Assembly: GCF_007109405.1 (NCBI RefSeq) | Contig: NZ_VJOY01000002.1 | Coordinates: 1 to 64,000 of the forward strand | Length of the DNA: 64,000 nt | From: Pseudomonas mangiferae | Lineage (GTDB): Bacteria > Pseudomonadota > Gammaproteobacteria > Pseudomonadales > Pseudomonadaceae | Direction of reading: 5' to 3' | In this document: piece after piece, positions 46,517-55,266 of the stretch | Layout of the letters: each line of letters starts with the position of its first letter | How positions within the stretch are numbered: the first letter of the stretch is position 1 | Program-made: the position numbers and the translations under genes | Notes under the pieces: model-generated | What the model saw: the letters and a program-made list of their open reading frames with translations, nothing else | Told to the model about the DNA's origin: nothing | The model's database searches: none

Positions 46517-47326
46517 ATGTCCATGCAGTGCAAGAACCAGAATGCGTCCGGTCGTTTCCCGTCACGGGCGCCCGGTATCGTCAGAGGGATGCTGGCCTCG
46601 CTCGTGGTGGCCGGCGCATCGTTGTTGAGTCTGTCCGCCCAGGCGGCCGACTACCGGGTGGGGACCACCACTTCGGGCATGCCCTTCACCTTCCTCGACC
46701 TCGGCTCGGAGAAGATCAAGGGCTTCGTGCCGGACCTGATGGACGCCCTGGGCGAGGAGGAGCACTTCAGCTACGACCTGGTGCCCAGCCGCTTCGACGC
46801 GCTGATCCCGGCGATCGGCTCCGGCAAGATCGACATCATCGCCGCGCCCATGTACATCACCGACGAGCGCAAGAAGGTGGTGGACTTCACTCAGCCCATC
46901 TACACCTACGGCGAGGGGCTGCTGCAGAAGGCCGACGACGCCACCGACTACCGCTCCCTGGATGACCTGAAGGGCAAGACCGTGGGGGTGGAGACCGGCA
47001 CCACCTTCATCGAGATCCTCCGCCAGCGCGGCGAAGTGAAGGACATCAAGACCTACGGCGCCTCCGCCGACCTGATGCGCGACGTCGCCTTGGGCCGCGT
47101 GGACGTCGGCCTCTGGGACGCGCCGATCCTCGCCTACCAGCTGGAGAAGAGCCCGAATCCCAAGCTGAAGATGGCCAAGGACTACCAGGCGCAAATGGCC
47201 GGCAGCATCGGCTTCTCGGTGCGCAAGGGCAACGCCGAGACCCTCAAGAAACTGAACGACGGACTGGACGCGCTGCGCCAGGACGGCCGGCTGAAGGCGC
47301 TGCTGGAACGCTGGTCGCTCCGGTGA
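46517..47326 (+). CDS. amino-acid ABC transporter periplasmic binding protein
   Basis: A 269-residue SBP_bac_3 protein with a signal peptide (~1-43, ending SLSAQAADY). The binding domain shows VGTTTSGMPFTFLDL, IPAIGSGKIDIIAAPMYITDERKK (two family blocks) and DLKGKTVGVETGTT. These match polar amino-acid binding proteins. The ATG at 46517 follows AGAGG. The genes for permease and ATPase follow directly, so one importer is encoded. A 7-bp stem hairpin at about 46377-46393 lies between the oxidase and this gene and may adjust their relative expression. Confidence 0.9.
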   Translation: MSMQCKNQNASGRFPSRAPGIVRGMLASLVVAGASLLSLSAQAADYRVGTTTSGMPFTFLDLGSEKIKGFVPDLMDALGEEEHFSYDLVPSRFDALIPAIGSGKIDIIAAPMYITDERKKVVDFTQPIYTYGEGLLQKADDATDYRSLDDLKGKTVGVETGTTFIEILRQRGEVKDIKTYGASADLMRDVALGRVDVGLWDAPILAYQLEKSPNPKLKMAKDYQAQMAGSIGFSVRKGNAETLKKLNDGLDALRQDGRLKALLERWSLR

Positions 47327-47363
47327 GGCGGGGCTTCATCCACCTGTCCGAGTACCTGCTCCC

Positions 47364-48005
47364 ATGATGGAAAACGTTCTTCAGTTCCTCCCGCTGCTGC
47401 TGTCGGGCGCCATCGTCACCGTCGAGGTGTCGGTGCTCGCCCTGCTGGTCAGCAGCCTGCTGGGCTTCGTGCTGGCGCTGCTGAAGCTGTCCCCGAACCG
47501 CTGGCTGGCCTACCCGGCCAGCGGCGTGGTCAACGTCATCCGCGGCCTGCCGATCCTCATCGTGTTGTTCTACATGTACTTTGTGCTGCCCGAGCTGGGC
47601 ATCGACCTGACCGCCTTCCAGGCCGGCGTGCTGGGCCTGGGGATCGGTTACTCCGGCTACCAGGCGGAAATCTTCCGCGGCGGCATTCAGGCGGTGGACC
47701 GCGGGCAGACGGAGGCCGCCCAGGCCATCGGCATGAAGCCGGCGATGATCATGCGCCGGGTGACGCTGCCCCAGGCGCTGCGGATCAGCATCCCGCCCTA
47801 CGCCAACACCTTCACCATGATCCTCAAGGATTCCTCGCTGGTTTCCACCATCACCGTCGCGGAAATGACCCATGCGGGGCAGCTGATCGCCTCGGCGACC
47901 TTCCAGAACATGACCGTCTACACCCTGACGGCGCTGCTCTACCTCGCCATGAGCCTGCCGCTGCTGTACCTGGTCAACCGCCTCGAACGGCACCTGCGCA
48001 GATGA
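47364..48005 (+). CDS. amino-acid ABC transporter permease
   Basis: A 213-residue inner-membrane permease of the His/Glu/Gln (HisM/GlnP) family with about five helices. The ATPase-contact EAA loop is seen as [21 protein letters not shown] single permease type suggests a homodimeric channel. It lies between the binding protein and the ATPase, 37 bp after the former. The first of two adjacent ATGs (47364, 47367) is used. Confidence 0.9.
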   Translation: MMENVLQFLPLLLSGAIVTVEVSVLALLVSSLLGFVLALLKLSPNRWLAYPASGVVNVIRGLPILIVLFYMYFVLPELGIDLTAFQAGVLGLGIGYSGYQAEIFRGGIQAVDRGQTEAAQAIGMKPAMIMRRVTLPQALRISIPPYANTFTMILKDSSLVSTITVAEMTHAGQLIASATFQNMTVYTLTALLYLAMSLPLLYLVNRLERHLRR

Positions 48006-48015
48006 GGACCCGGCC

Positions 48016-48744
48016 ATGATCAAGATCACCAACGTGAAGAAGCGCTTCGGCAACCTGCACGTGCTCAAGGGAATCAGCCTGGAAGTAGGGTGTGGCGAAG
48101 TGGTCTGCCTGATCGGCCCGTCCGGGTCCGGCAAGTCGACGCTGCTGCGCTGCATCAACGCTCTGGAGACCTACGACGACGGCGACATCCACGTGGGCGA
48201 GCGCCGGGTGGACGCCGCCAGCCGCACCATCCACGAGCTGCGCTCCGAGGTGGGCATGGTGTTCCAGCGTTTCAACCTCTTTCCCCATCGCACGGTCCTG
48301 GAGAACGTGATCGAGGGGGCCGTCCACGTCAGGCGTGAGCCGCGGCAGCAGGCCGTGGCCCACGGGCTGGAGCTGCTGGAGAAGGTGGGCATGGCCGACA
48401 AGCGCGACAGCATGCCCGGGCAGCTCTCCGGCGGGCAGCAGCAACGGGTGGCCATCGCCCGGGCCCTGGCCATGCGCCCGCGGGCCCTGCTGTTCGACGA
48501 GCCCACCTCCGCTCTCGACCCGGAGCTGGTGGGCGACGTGCTCGCGGTGATGCGCCGCCTGGCGGACGACGGCATGACCATGGTGGTGGTGACCCACGAG
48601 ATGGGGTTCGCCCGGGACGTCGCCGACCAGGTCTGCTTCCTCCACGACGGCGTCATCGCCGAAAGCGGCCCCGCCCGCCAGGTGCTGGAGGCGCCGCGCC
48701 ATGCGCGCACCCAGGACTTCCTGCGGCGCGTGCGCTCCGCATGA
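48016..48744 (+). CDS. amino-acid ABC transporter ATPase
   Basis: A 242-residue ABC ATPase of the GlnQ/HisP type. The Walker A motif GPSGSGKST, signature [17 protein letters not shown], Walker [15 protein letters not shown] and switch His in [10 protein letters not shown] are all intact. It powers the importer formed with the two preceding genes. The ATG at 48016 follows GAGGA, 10 bp after the permease stop. Confidence 0.95.
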   Translation: MIKITNVKKRFGNLHVLKGISLEVGCGEVVCLIGPSGSGKSTLLRCINALETYDDGDIHVGERRVDAASRTIHELRSEVGMVFQRFNLFPHRTVLENVIEGAVHVRREPRQQAVAHGLELLEKVGMADKRDSMPGQLSGGQQQRVAIARALAMRPRALLFDEPTSALDPELVGDVLAVMRRLADDGMTMVVVTHEMGFARDVADQVCFLHDGVIAESGPARQVLEAPRHARTQDFLRRVRSA

Positions 48745-48772
48745 CCTTCCATTGTCCCGACCCGAGGTTTCC

Positions 48773-49132
48773 ATGAGCATCACGCGTATCCAACCCTACG
48801 GCGGCCTGCTGAGCCATGCCCTGGTGCACCAGGGCACCGTGTACATCACCGGTCAGGTGGCCGACGACTACAGCCTGGACGTCCGCGGCCAGACCGAGCA
48901 GGTCCTGGCGCGCATCGACCGGCTGCTGGACGAGGCCGGCTCGGACCGTTCCCACATCCTCTTCGCCCAGGTCTGGCTCAAGCACGCGGTGGACGATTTC
49001 GAGGCCATGAACGACGTCTGGCGCGCCTGGATTCCCCAGGACGCCCTGCCGGCCCGCGCCACCGTCGAGGCCAACCTGGCCGACGCCGACATCCGCGTGG
49101 AGATCGCCGTCCAGGCCGCCGTGAAGCGCTGA
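48773..49132 (+). CDS. RidA family imine/enamine deaminase
   Basis: A 119-residue RidA/YjgF-type protein. The core shows VYITGQVADD, a helix around VLARIDRLLDEAGS, and the conserved arginine in PARATVEANLADADIRVEI that holds the substrate carboxylate in active RidA enzymes. RidA hydrolyses reactive imines to the carbonyl and ammonia. Its place between an amine-oxidase/importer set and the second MmsA suggests that it completes the oxidase product. The ATG at 48773 gives the family length; a longer frame runs into the ATPase gene. Confidence 0.9.
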   Translation: MSITRIQPYGGLLSHALVHQGTVYITGQVADDYSLDVRGQTEQVLARIDRLLDEAGSDRSHILFAQVWLKHAVDDFEAMNDVWRAWIPQDALPARATVEANLADADIRVEIAVQAAVKR

Positions 49133-49161
49133 ACGCCCACCGTTTTTCCAGGAGTACTTCC

Positions 49162-50658
49162 ATGACTGTCATTTCGCACCTGATCGACGGCGCGCGCGTC
49201 GCCGGCCAGGGCCGCACCGCGGACGTTTTCAACCCTGCCACCGGCCAGGTGAGCGCCCAGGTCGGCCTGGCCGACCGGGCGCAGGTCCGGGCGGCCATCG
49301 ACGCGGCGCAGGCCGCGTTCCCGGCCTGGCGCCGCACCCCACCGGCCAAGCGCGCCCAGGTGATGTTCCGCTTCAAGCACCTGCTGGAGCAGAACGAAGC
49401 CAGGATCGCCGAGCTGATCAGCCAGGAGCACGGCAAGACCCTGGAAGATGCCGCTGGCGAGCTCAAGCGCGGCATCGAGAACGTGGAATTCGCCAGCGCG
49501 GCGCCGGAAATCCTCAAGGGCGAGTACAGCCGCAACGCGGGCCCCAACATCGATGCCTGGAGCGAATTCCAGCCCCTGGGGGTGGTGGCCGGCATCACCC
49601 CGTTCAACTTCCCGGCCATGGTGCCGCTGTGGATGTACCCGCTGGCCATCGCCTGCGGCAACACCTTCATCCTCAAGCCCTCCGAGCGCGACCCCAGCTC
49701 CACCTTGCTGATTGCCGAACTGCTCCACGAGGCGGGCCTGCCCAAGGGCGTGCTCAACGTGGTGCACGGCGACAAGGAAGCGGTGGACGCGCTGATCGAA
49801 GCGCCGGAGGTCAAGGCCCTGAGCTTCGTCGGCTCGACCCCCATCGCCGAGTACATCTACCGGGAAGGGGCGGCGCGGGGCAAACGGGTACAGGCCCTGG
49901 GCGGGGCGAAGAATCACGCCGTGCTGATGCCCGACGCCGACCTGGACAATGCGGTGAGTGCCCTGATGGGGGCGGCCTACGGCTCCTGTGGTGAGCGTTG
50001 CATGGCCATCTCCGTGGCGGTCTGCGTGGGTGACTCGATCGCCGATGCCCTGGTGGACGCGCTCGTCCCGCAGATCGGGGCGCTGAAAATCGGTGCCGGC
50101 ACCACCTGCGGCCTGGACATGGGGCCGCTGGTGACCGCCGCGGCGCGGGACAAGGTGGTGGGCTACATCGACGACGGCGTCGCCGCTGGCGCTCGGCTGG
50201 TGGTGGATGGCCGGGGTCATCGGGTGGCGGGACACGAGGGCGGCTACTTCGTCGGCGGCACCCTGTTCGACCGGGTGACCCCGGACATGCGGATCTACCG
50301 GGAGGAAATCTTCGGCCCGGTGCTGTGCATCGTGCGGGTGGACAGCCTGGAAGCGGCGATGCAATTGATCAACGACCACGAGTACGGCAACGGCACCTGC
50401 CTCTTCACCCGCGACGGCGAGGCGGCCCGGCTGTTCTGCGACGAGATCGAAGTGGGGATGGTGGGGGTCAACGTTCCGCTGCCGGTGCCGGTGGCCTACC
50501 ACAGCTTCGGCGGCTGGAAGCGCTCGCTGTTCGGCGACCTGCATGCCTACGGCCCGGACGGCGTGCGCTTCTACACCCGACGCAAGGCCGTGACCCAGCG
50601 CTGGCCGCAGCGCAAGAGCCACGAGGCTGCGCAGTTCGCCTTCCCCAGCAACGGGTAG
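49162..50658 (+). CDS. mmsA: CoA-acylating (methyl)malonate-semialdehyde dehydrogenase, second copy
   Basis: A 498-residue aldehyde dehydrogenase with the same motifs as bau[14 protein letters not shown] and catalytic Cys280 in GERCMAIS. Its first ~58 residues differ from BauC at many positions, but after that the two proteins are identical apart from about two substitutions (one is Pro-to-Ser near residue 288). It ends the oxidase-ABC-RidA cluster and probably turns its semialdehyde product into acetyl- or propionyl-CoA. The ATG at 49162 has CAGGAG upstream. Confidence 0.92.
   Translation: MTVISHLIDGARVAGQGRTADVFNPATGQVSAQVGLADRAQVRAAIDAAQAAFPAWRRTPPAKRAQVMFRFKHLLEQNEARIAELISQEHGKTLEDAAGELKRGIENVEFASAAPEILKGEYSRNAGPNIDAWSEFQPLGVVAGITPFNFPAMVPLWMYPLAIACGNTFILKPSERDPSSTLLIAELLHEAGLPKGVLNVVHGDKEAVDALIEAPEVKALSFVGSTPIAEYIYREGAARGKRVQALGGAKNHAVLMPDADLDNAVSALMGAAYGSCGERCMAISVAVCVGDSIADALVDALVPQIGALKIGAGTTCGLDMGPLVTAAARDKVVGYIDDGVAAGARLVVDGRGHRVAGHEGGYFVGGTLFDRVTPDMRIYREEIFGPVLCIVRVDSLEAAMQLINDHEYGNGTCLFTRDGEAARLFCDEIEVGMVGVNVPLPVPVAYHSFGGWKRSLFGDLHAYGPDGVRFYTRRKAVTQRWPQRKSHEAAQFAFPSNG
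49335..50653 (+). repeat. near-identical tract shared with bauC (copy 2)
   Basis: It aligns base for base to 40235-41553 at a fixed 9100-bp offset. Flanking sequences, including the stop codon (TAG here, TGA in bauC) and terminators, are unrelated. Confidence 0.85.
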
Positions 50659-50675
50659 GTTCATTAGGAATGGAG

Positions 50676-50699
50676 AAACCGCTTTCGAGCGGTTTTTTC
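50676..50699 (+). terminator. terminator after mmsA cluster
   Basis: An 8-bp stem AAACCGCT/AGCGGTTT with a TTCG tetraloop and a trailing T-run, 17 bp after the mmsA stop. Confidence 0.85.
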
Positions 50700-51006
50700 A
50701 GGGGTGAAAGGTACACAGGCACGGCATGTACAGCGCCGAGGGAAACCGCGGCAGCCGCTCTACCACGGGCCCTCGATGCCGGTGTGCATTTTTGTGAGAC
50801 CCTTCACGCCATGCCCGTCTCGGGTTGCCAGAGCGCCGCGGGCCCCGCTAGATTCAAACGCTCCATGGCGCGATATCGACGACACGCGAAGGGCCCGTCC
50901 CCGTGTTCGCGTCTGCCATGGGCGACACGTAAAGCGTGATTCGTGCCAACCAGGCGACATGGACGCGACACGGAACGCTTTTTCACGATCAGGGAGAGAG
51001 GCAGGG
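50700..51006. other. intergenic region upstream of exported protein
   Basis: About 300 bp after the terminator with no convincing gene. The open frames on both strands lack ribosome-binding sites and family features. It presumably carries the promoter for the gene at 51007, but no clear element is recognised. Confidence 0.45.
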
Positions 51007-51555
51007 ATGCGGAATCGGTTTCGAGTCATGAGCTTTTTCGTCGTGCTGGCCTGTGCGTCCTCATATGCCCAGGCAGATGCGAACAGGTCGGTGAGCCAGC
51101 TCGTCTGCGGCGAGCGCACCTACACCGCGGAAACCGAACTGGCGGCGGGTTCCCCAGCGCCTGCGCAAGGCGTCCGCAGCCAGACCATCTTCCCGGGAAA
51201 CGACCGGGCTCGTGCCCTGGCGCTGATGAGTCGCCCGCCGGAAAAAACCTCCCCCGAACAGCCGTTGCTGGAGGTCGCCGTCGACCAGTGGGGCTGCGCC
51301 GTGAAGCCCTCGAAAGCCGCCTACCTGCTGTTGTCCTACGCCTGCGCGTCGGGCGACTGCGGGGAAGGCCGCACGCAGTGGTACCAAGCCTTCGATGTGA
51401 AGACAGGCCACGACATCACCCACGGCTGCAAGGAGAACGCCCGCTGCGTGCAGCGGCGCCTGCGCGCCTTCGGTTTGTGGCGCCTGCTGGACGACGTCTC
51501 GCTGGAGAGTGTTCGGGCATCCGATGAAACCAAGGTCAGAAAAGACGATTCATGA
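51007..51555 (+). CDS. exported Cys-rich protein of unknown function
   Basis: A 182-residue protein with a signal peptide (MRNRFRVMSFFVVLACASSYAQA). The mature part has six cysteines, including QWGCAVKPS, SYACASGDCGEG and GCKENARCVQR, suggesting disulfides in the periplasm. No family recognised. The ATG at 51007 follows a GGGAGAGAGG purine run; upstream in-frame ATGs would add about 100 residues of unlikely composition. It is separated from the mmsA cluster by a terminator and converges with nei. Confidence 0.72.
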   Translation: MRNRFRVMSFFVVLACASSYAQADANRSVSQLVCGERTYTAETELAAGSPAPAQGVRSQTIFPGNDRARALALMSRPPEKTSPEQPLLEVAVDQWGCAVKPSKAAYLLLSYACASGDCGEGRTQWYQAFDVKTGHDITHGCKENARCVQRRLRAFGLWRLLDDVSLESVRASDETKVRKDDS

Positions 51556-51598
51556 TCGGTCGCCCTGAGAGCCCAGGGCCATATTGCTCACACCGCTG

Positions 51599-52354
51599 CT
51601 ACGTTGACGTAGTGGGTTTGCCTGATCCAAAGCGCTTCTGGCAGCGCTCGCAGAAGTAGCTCTGCCGCTGGGTCTTGCCCAGTTTCGCCTTGACCAGGGG
51701 GATGGCGCAGCGGGGGCAGGTGCGCTGGCGATGGGCCTGCCAGTGTTTCTTCAGTTCGAAGGCTTTCTTCCAGGTGAGGAAGTCGAAGGCGTACTGGCGG
51801 GTCTGCGCCACCAGCTCCCGCAGCTTGGCCGGGGGCAGGGCGCCCAGGGGCGAGAGGGGATGGACGCGGATGCGGAACAGCACTTCGTTCTTGAAGATGT
51901 TGCCGGCCCCGGCGAATACCTGCTGGTCGAGGAGAGCGTCGCAGGCCAGGGTATCGGGTATGGCGCGCAGCTTGCGCCGGGCGGCGGCGGGGTCCCACTG
52001 GTCCGACAGGGTGTCCGCGGACCAGTCGTAGCGCAGCTCCAGCGGCTCCTCGATGAGCTCCACTGAACAGGCATAGACGTTCAGTTCGCCGTTGGCGAAG
52101 CCGAGGCTGAGGCGCGGGGACGCGTCCTTGCGTTCGTCGATGCGGTAGCTGCCGAACAGCAGCAGGTGGATGCGCAGGGAAAAGTCCGGCAGCTGGATCA
52201 GGAAGTGCTTGCCCCAACTGCGTATCGCCACCACCGGAAGGCCCACCAGGCGCTGGATGTCGATCTTGCTGTTGCCGTCGGCGCGCAGGATGGTCTGGCC
52301 GGCGAACTTGGACGCGGCGTCGCGCATGATGGCGATACTGGGCCCTTCGGGCAT
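51599..52354 (-). CDS. nei: endonuclease VIII-like DNA glycosylase
   Basis: A 251-residue Fpg/Nei-family base-excision repair enzyme. The mature N-terminus PEGPS provides the catalytic Pro2 and Glu3. The helix-two-turn-helix region FAGAGNIFKNEVLFR and a C-terminal zinc finger (CPRC ... CERC) are present. Nei removes oxidised pyrimidines and cuts the abasic site. The N-terminal PEGPSIAIMRD is Nei-like rather than Fpg (PELPE). The start at 52354 is fixed by the catalytic residues. It stands alone on the strand before the YjdM gene. Confidence 0.92.
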   Translation of the reverse strand: MPEGPSIAIMRDAASKFAGQTILRADGNSKIDIQRLVGLPVVAIRSWGKHFLIQLPDFSLRIHLLLFGSYRIDERKDASPRLSLGFANGELNVYACSVELIEEPLELRYDWSADTLSDQWDPAAARRKLRAIPDTLACDALLDQQVFAGAGNIFKNEVLFRIRVHPLSPLGALPPAKLRELVAQTRQYAFDFLTWKKAFELKKHWQAHRQRTCPRCAIPLVKAKLGKTQRQSYFCERCQKRFGSGKPTTST

Positions 52355-52430
52355 GGCGCACCTCGGCTGGTGGGATCTCCTGCAGTGGACCCCGCCGGCC
52401 TCGCCGGAGTTGCGTTACGCGCTGGCGGCG

Positions 52431-52772
52431 TCAGACCTTGCGGACGAACTCGGACTTGAGCTTCATGGCACCGATGCCGTCGATCTTGCAGTCGATGTCG
52501 TGGTCGCCGTCGCACAGGCGGATGCCCTTGACCTTGGTGCCTACCTTGACCACCAGGGAGGAGCCCTTGACCTTGAGGTCCTTGATCACGGTGACGGTGT
52601 CGCCGTCCTGCAGCACATTGCCCACCGAATCCTTGATCACCTTCTCGTCGTCGCCCGCCGTGTCGGCGGCCCCGGCCGTCCATTCGTGGGCGCATTCCGG
52701 GCAGACCAGCTGGGTGCCGTCTTCGTAGGTGTATTCGGAGTGGCAGAGGGGGCAGGGCGGCAGCGAATTCAC
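52431..52772 (-). CDS. phnA: YjdM/PhnA zinc-ribbon protein
   Basis: A 113-residue protein of the PhnA/YjdM family. The N-terminal zinc ribbon has CPLC and CPEC pairs, and the C-terminal domain has the conserved [20 protein letters not shown] and [19 protein letters not shown]. Despite the historical name, most members are not phosphonatases and their role is unclear. The start is a GTG at 52772 with GAGGAG upstream. Its length and composition are normal for the family. Confidence 0.92.
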   Translation of the reverse strand: MNSLPPCPLCHSEYTYEDGTQLVCPECAHEWTAGAADTAGDDEKVIKDSVGNVLQDGDTVTVIKDLKVKGSSLVVKVGTKVKGIRLCDGDHDIDCKIDGIGAMKLKSEFVRKV

Positions 52773-52854
52773 GAGAACTCCTCGGGTCGGCGGTGAAAAA
52801 CCACGGATTGTATAAGGTTTTGCCCTGCCGGCGGAAATCCCGTGCCCTGCTGCC

Positions 52855-53331
52855 TCAGGGCACGGGCGTCGCGTCCGGCCATTGCAGGGTGCCGGATTCG
52901 CTGAAGCGCACGGTGCCCAGCAGGCCGCCGGCCAGCTTGCCGCGCAGGCTGTAGGGCAGGTTGCGGCGCGGCGGCTGTTCGGCCAGGCCCCAGGCCTGGC
53001 GCACCGCCGAGAAGGCCGAGACGGTGACCGGCACGCTGAGCACCCGCTCGCCGAAACGGGGAATCTCGCCCTGCTGGTCGCTGACGCCGCTGGCCAGGGG
53101 GCGGCCATTGACGTCCAGTTCCAGGGATACGCCGTTGTAGTCGATGGCGCTGTCGTTGGGGTTCTGCACCCGCAGCTTCACGGCGAAACGCGCCTCCAGG
53201 TCCTGGCTCGGCAGCGGCTCCAGGCCGGCCAGGTCGATGCGCAATGGGTCGCGCGGGGCGAGGCTGCTGCAGGCAGCGAGGCCGAGGGCCAGCAGGCAGG
53301 CGGACAGGGGGCGTAGAAAGCGGACGGCCAT
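52855..53331 (-). CDS. LEA type 2 family lipoprotein
   Basis: A 158-residue lipoprotein with the lipobox LAAC (Cys21) after a basic signal peptide. The mature part is a single Water-stress/LEA14-like beta domain ([26 protein letters not shown]). Such lipoproteins are common in Pseudomonas and their function is unknown. The ATG at 53331 gives the best signal peptide; an ATG at 53355 is possible. It follows the phytanoyl-CoA dioxygenase gene by about 50 bp on the same strand. Confidence 0.85.
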   Translation of the reverse strand: MAVRFLRPLSACLLALGLAACSSLAPRDPLRIDLAGLEPLPSQDLEARFAVKLRVQNPNDSAIDYNGVSLELDVNGRPLASGVSDQQGEIPRFGERVLSVPVTVSAFSAVRQAWGLAEQPPRRNLPYSLRGKLAGGLLGTVRFSESGTLQWPDATPVP

Positions 53332-53384
53332 GGCTGAATCCCGAGGGGAGGTCATGGGTGGGACCTGCGGCCCGGCGGTTTTGC

Positions 53385-54143
53385 TCAGTCGTATTCGGAC
53401 GCTTCGTGGTCCCCCAGCAGGCGTCGCTGGCGCGGCGTACAGGCGGCCAGCACCGCGGGGTTGAAGCGCCAGTGCAGGTACGGGGAGAACTTCTGCGCCA
53501 CCATCCGCCGGCCGTAGTGCACCTGCAGCAGGTAGCGGCTGCGGGTGCTGCGGTTGCGGCTGCCGGCGTGCCACAGGTCGCTGCGCAGCATCAGCACGTC
53601 GCCGGCGCGGCACAGCACCGGCTCGGGCTGTCGGCCCTGCCAGTGGGTCTCGCCGGGTCGCGGGGGCCGGCCGGCGCGGTGGCTGCCGGGGATCACCCAG
53701 GTCGGGCAGAGGGCCTCGTCCAGGTCGTCCAGGTAGCACATGGCGGTGCAGACCTGCATGGGCAGGCGGAACTGCGGGTCCGCCAGCAGGGTGGGCGGCA
53801 GTTCCATCACCAGGTAGTCCAGGTGCAGGTCGGCGCCGATGAACCCGGGATGGCTGCGCCAGGCGGTCTGGCCGATTATGTGGCAGTCCGCGCCGAGGGC
53901 TGCCTCGGCCAGCTCGATCACCCCGGGCGGGTCGAGGAATTGCAGCCACGACGGATCGCGGTTGAACACGCACTTGTAATGGTCAACCAGGCCGGTGTAG
54001 TCCCAGTGTCGGGGCTGCAGGGCGTCGATGGCGTCGCGCAGGTACTGCACCGTGGCGGCATCGAACACGCCGTCCAGGCGCGCGAACCCGTCCTCGTGGA
54101 GCGCCTGCAAACGGCGGGCGGTGAGCGGGTCGGTTTGGCTCAT
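53385..54143 (-). CDS. phytanoyl-CoA dioxygenase family protein
   Basis: A 252-residue Fe(II)/2-oxoglutarate oxygenase of the PhyH family. The iron triad is suggested by HLD in GADLHLDYLVME and the distal His in SDLWHAGSRN, with Arg in RSRYLLQV to hold 2-oxoglutarate. Members hydroxylate many small molecules, so the substrate is not predictable. The start at 54143 lies in a 210-bp gap shared with the toxin-like gene on the opposite strand. Confidence 0.87.
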   Translation of the reverse strand: MSQTDPLTARRLQALHEDGFARLDGVFDAATVQYLRDAIDALQPRHWDYTGLVDHYKCVFNRDPSWLQFLDPPGVIELAEAALGADCHIIGQTAWRSHPGFIGADLHLDYLVMELPPTLLADPQFRLPMQVCTAMCYLDDLDEALCPTWVIPGSHRAGRPPRPGETHWQGRQPEPVLCRAGDVLMLRSDLWHAGSRNRSTRSRYLLQVHYGRRMVAQKFSPYLHWRFNPAVLAACTPRQRRLLGDHEASEYD

Positions 54144-54353
54144 GCGGGCAGGCTCCCAGGCGGTGGCTGATCGTCCGACCCCGAGCCCCCGGGTTCGTCG
54201 CCGCCGTCAGTGCGGTGCTTCACAAATTCATTGAGCGTCCGGCGCCGCGGCTCCTCGAATCAGGGAAGATACCGGCTTGGCTCCGTGCGCCCGATGACGC
54301 ACGGCGGTTGGCGCAGCGCCGGCCCAGGCGCGACTCGTGGAGGAGTTCAACGA

Positions 54354-54731
54354 ATGGCTTATCTGGCAAGGAACCCGGCTTCGTACGTGGGGCAGTCGAT
54401 CGGCACCGGACACTGCGTGCCCTACGTACAGGTGGCGGCCAATGCGCCGCTCACGGCGAACTGGAAGCGCGGCGAGCGGGTCAAGGATATAGCGGAGCTG
54501 GCCAGCGGCACGGCCATCGCCACCTTCGACGCGGATGGCCGCTACGGCAGCCGCAAGGACGGCACCAGCCACGCGGCGATCTTCATCCGCAAGAACGAAA
54601 CCGGCATCGTGGTGCTGGACCAGTGGATCACCAACGGCGTGCGCAAGGCGGTCAGCGAACGGCTCATCCGCTTCAACAACACCGCCGCGAAGAAGATCAA
54701 CAACGGGGACGAATACTATGTCATCGAGTGA
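54354..54731 (+). CDS. BPSL0067 family protein, probable cell-wall amidase toxin
   Basis: A 125-residue protein of the BPSL0067 family. It has a likely NlpC/P60- or CHAP-like Cys-His site: Cys21 in GTGHCVPYVQ, His73 in GTSHAAIFI and Asp89 in VVLDQW. Such folds cut peptidoglycan peptides. There is no signal peptide, as expected for an effector delivered by another system. The following gene belongs to the STY0301 family and encodes an exported lipoprotein-like product, so the two read as toxin and immunity protein. The role is inferred from family and context. The ATG at 54354 follows GGAGGAG. Confidence 0.78.
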   Translation: MAYLARNPASYVGQSIGTGHCVPYVQVAANAPLTANWKRGERVKDIAELASGTAIATFDADGRYGSRKDGTSHAAIFIRKNETGIVVLDQWITNGVRKAVSERLIRFNNTAAKKINNGDEYYVIE

Positions 54732-55059
54732 AACCGGTCTGTTCGGCGCCGCCCTGCTGGGCCTGAGCCTGCTGGCGGGCTGTGCCCACGCGGAGATCGC
54801 CTGCCCGGCCAAGGCCGCCGGTGGCGGCACCCTCAGCGGCGCCCAGGTCTTCGACGGGCCGCCGGAGGAACTGGCCAGCCTCGCGCCGGATGGCGACGAG
54901 GGCGTGTCCTGGGACCTCAAGGGCTACCGTGACAACCCCCGCGAGCTGTACCTGGTCTGCGAGTACGCCGACGGCGCCAAGCAGAACATGCGTTTGCCGA
55001 AGGACGTCAGCGAATGCACCGTCGCCGGCAAGGGTGAGGTCACCGCCCGCTGCAACTGA
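54718..55059 (+). CDS. STY0301 family exported protein, probable immunity partner
   Basis: A 113-residue protein of the STY0301 family. The signal sequence contains a lipobox-like LLAGC (Cys22); the alternative is cleavage after AHA. The mature part has cysteines in EIACPAK, LVCEYAD, SECTVAG and ARCN and the motif GYRDNPRELYLVCEY. STY0301 genes commonly follow BPSL0067 genes. Export fits neutralising a cell-wall enzyme in the periplasm. It overlaps the preceding gene by 14 bp and has GGGGA upstream. Immunity function is an inference. Confidence 0.75.
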   Translation: MSSSETGLFGAALLGLSLLAGCAHAEIACPAKAAGGGTLSGAQVFDGPPEELASLAPDGDEGVSWDLKGYRDNPRELYLVCEYADGAKQNMRLPKDVSECTVAGKGEVTARCN

Positions 55060-55079
55060 CGGCGATCGCCGCCGCGGAT

Positions 55080-55125
55080 CGGGTGCCCCGGGTCATGGGT
55101 GACGAAACCGGGGGCCCGTTTTTTT
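55080..55125 (+). terminator. terminator after toxin-immunity pair
   Basis: A GC-rich imperfect stem (CGGGTGCCCCGG against CCGGGGGCCCG) is followed by seven T's at 55119-55125. Confidence 0.75.
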
Positions 55126-55266
55126 CCGCTTTGGCCGATGCCCCTCGAGGCTGGACGAGCGCGGATGGCCTCGCGGTCTCCTCGCTCTCCGACTCACCCA
55201 TCGAAGCGCTCACGTCGCCAACACACCCTGCTCACCCGCGCCTTGCCCGCAACGGCGCATGGCGGT

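Noticed and set aside
50760-51119. 119-codon minus-strand open frame upstream of the exported protein
   Set aside because: It overlaps the signal-peptide region of a better-supported gene and has no family features.
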